Origin: DATLCI01 sp035526435
Lineage (GTDB): Bacteria; Acidobacteriota; Terriglobia; Terriglobales; Acidobacteriaceae
Assembly: GCA_035526435.1 (NCBI GenBank)
Contig: DATLCI010000174.1
Location: forward strand, 1-6,182
DNA: 6,182 nucleotides
Direction: 5' to 3'
A program made the position numbers and the translations under genes. Every line of letters starts with the position of its first letter. Within the stretch, counting starts at the first letter, position 1. This document shows, one piece after another, positions 5,628-6,182 of this stretch. Under the pieces are notes generated by a model. The model was not told where the DNA came from. It saw nothing but the letters and a program-made list of their open reading frames with translations, and ran no database searches.

Positions 5628-6182
5628 ATGGCCAAGGCGAAAGAAGTTCATCTCTACGTGGGGACAAAAAAGGGCGGGTTCCTCTTCCGCAGCGATCTGA
5701 AACGAAAAAATTGGAAGGTTGAAGGTCCGTTCTTCGCCGGAACCGAGGTCACAAACCTCAGTCGCGATCCGCGCAGTGGGGATATGTGGGCTGCCACGGT
5801 GAATGCATGGTTCGGTCCGGACCTCCAAGTAAGCCGCAACCGCGGTAAGACGTGGACAAAATCAAACCAGGGCATCGAGTTCGCCAAAGACCGCGGGCTG
5901 AACCTGGCGCGCATCTGGAAAGTCGCGCCGGACCGCGCCAGCCGTCCGGGCACGCTGTGGTGCGGCGTCGATCCTGGCGCGCTCTTCCGCTCGGATAACG
6001 GAGGCAAGGCGTGGTATGAAGTCGCAGGGCTTACGCAGCATCCTACGCGTGATCAGTGGAACCCGGGCGCGGGCGGCCTGACGGTGCACCACATTATCTG
6101 CGACCCGCAGCGTCCGCAGCGAGTCTATGCCGGCATCTCAGCGGCAGGATGCTTCCGCACCGACGATGATGGCAAGACCTGG
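5628..6182 (+). CDS. Asp-box (BNR-repeat) beta-propeller protein, sialidase/glycosyl-hydrolase-like, N-terminal part
   Basis: The frame runs open from the ATG to the right edge: 185 codons with no stop, so the gene is truncated by the window. It starts MAKAKEVHLYVGTKKGGFLF and has no signal peptide, implying a cytoplasmic protein. Asp-box motifs (S/T-x-D-x-G-x-T-W) appear at residues 69-76 (SRNRGKTW), 122-129 (SDNGGKAW) and 178-185 (TDDDGKTW), with a degenerate copy at 22-29 (SDLKRKNW). Their tryptophans, W29, W76, W129 and W185, are 47-56 residues apart, as expected for successive blades of a sialidase/VPS10-type propeller. Such proteins are often labelled exo-alpha-sialidase or glycosyl hydrolase from the repeats alone; the sialidase arginine triad cannot be judged from this fragment, so enzymatic activity is unproven. 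The gene has its own promoter element and ribosome binding site after the receptor terminator, so it is probably transcribed independently. Confidence 0.85.
   Translation, partial: MAKAKEVHLYVGTKKGGFLFRSDLKRKNWKVEGPFFAGTEVTNLSRDPRSGDMWAATVNAWFGPDLQVSRNRGKTWTKSNQGIEFAKDRGLNLARIWKVAPDRASRPGTLWCGVDPGALFRSDNGGKAWYEVAGLTQHPTRDQWNPGAGGLTVHHIICDPQRPQRVYAGISAAGCFRTDDDGKTW

Overview
The window is a piece of a bacterial chromosome of moderately high GC, most likely from an acidobacterium. The main reason is the 1262-residue Oar-type TonB-dependent receptor with an N-terminal carboxypeptidase-regulatory-like domain. Large paralogous families of this architecture, with the same plug and barrel wording, are typical of Acidobacteriota. 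This assignment is inference from family style; no rRNA or marker gene is present.

Layout, left to right. (1) The 3' end of an FMN-dependent alpha-hydroxy-acid dehydrogenase, truncated by the left edge. (2) After a 38-base gap carrying a perfect TATAAT, a cyclophilin-type peptidyl-prolyl isomerase with a probable signal peptide. (3) Convergent to it, on the minus strand, a six-helix membrane protein of unknown function. (4) A 180-base divergent intergenic region with a minus-strand promoter for the membrane protein and a clear TTGACA promoter plus ribosome binding site for the next gene. (5) The TonB-dependent receptor, which fills 61% of the window and ends in a textbook hairpin/T-tract terminator. 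(6) A new transcription unit, an Asp-box (BNR-repeat) beta-propeller protein, truncated by the right edge.

How the genes relate. These look like separate transcription units rather than one pathway: the receptor has its own promoter and terminator, the last gene has its own extended -10 and ribosome binding site, and the isomerase and membrane genes each have a -10-like hexamer almost touching the start codon. The only plausible functional link is weak: an exported isomerase could help fold envelope proteins such as the receptor.

I saw no CRISPR array, tRNA/rRNA, insertion sequence, attachment site or defence-like gene set. I do not think the window holds a new multi-gene system. The points most worth a second look are the apparent leaderless starts, a possible second start in the isomerase, the strictly paired cysteines in the receptor's loops, and the unassigned histidine-bearing membrane protein.
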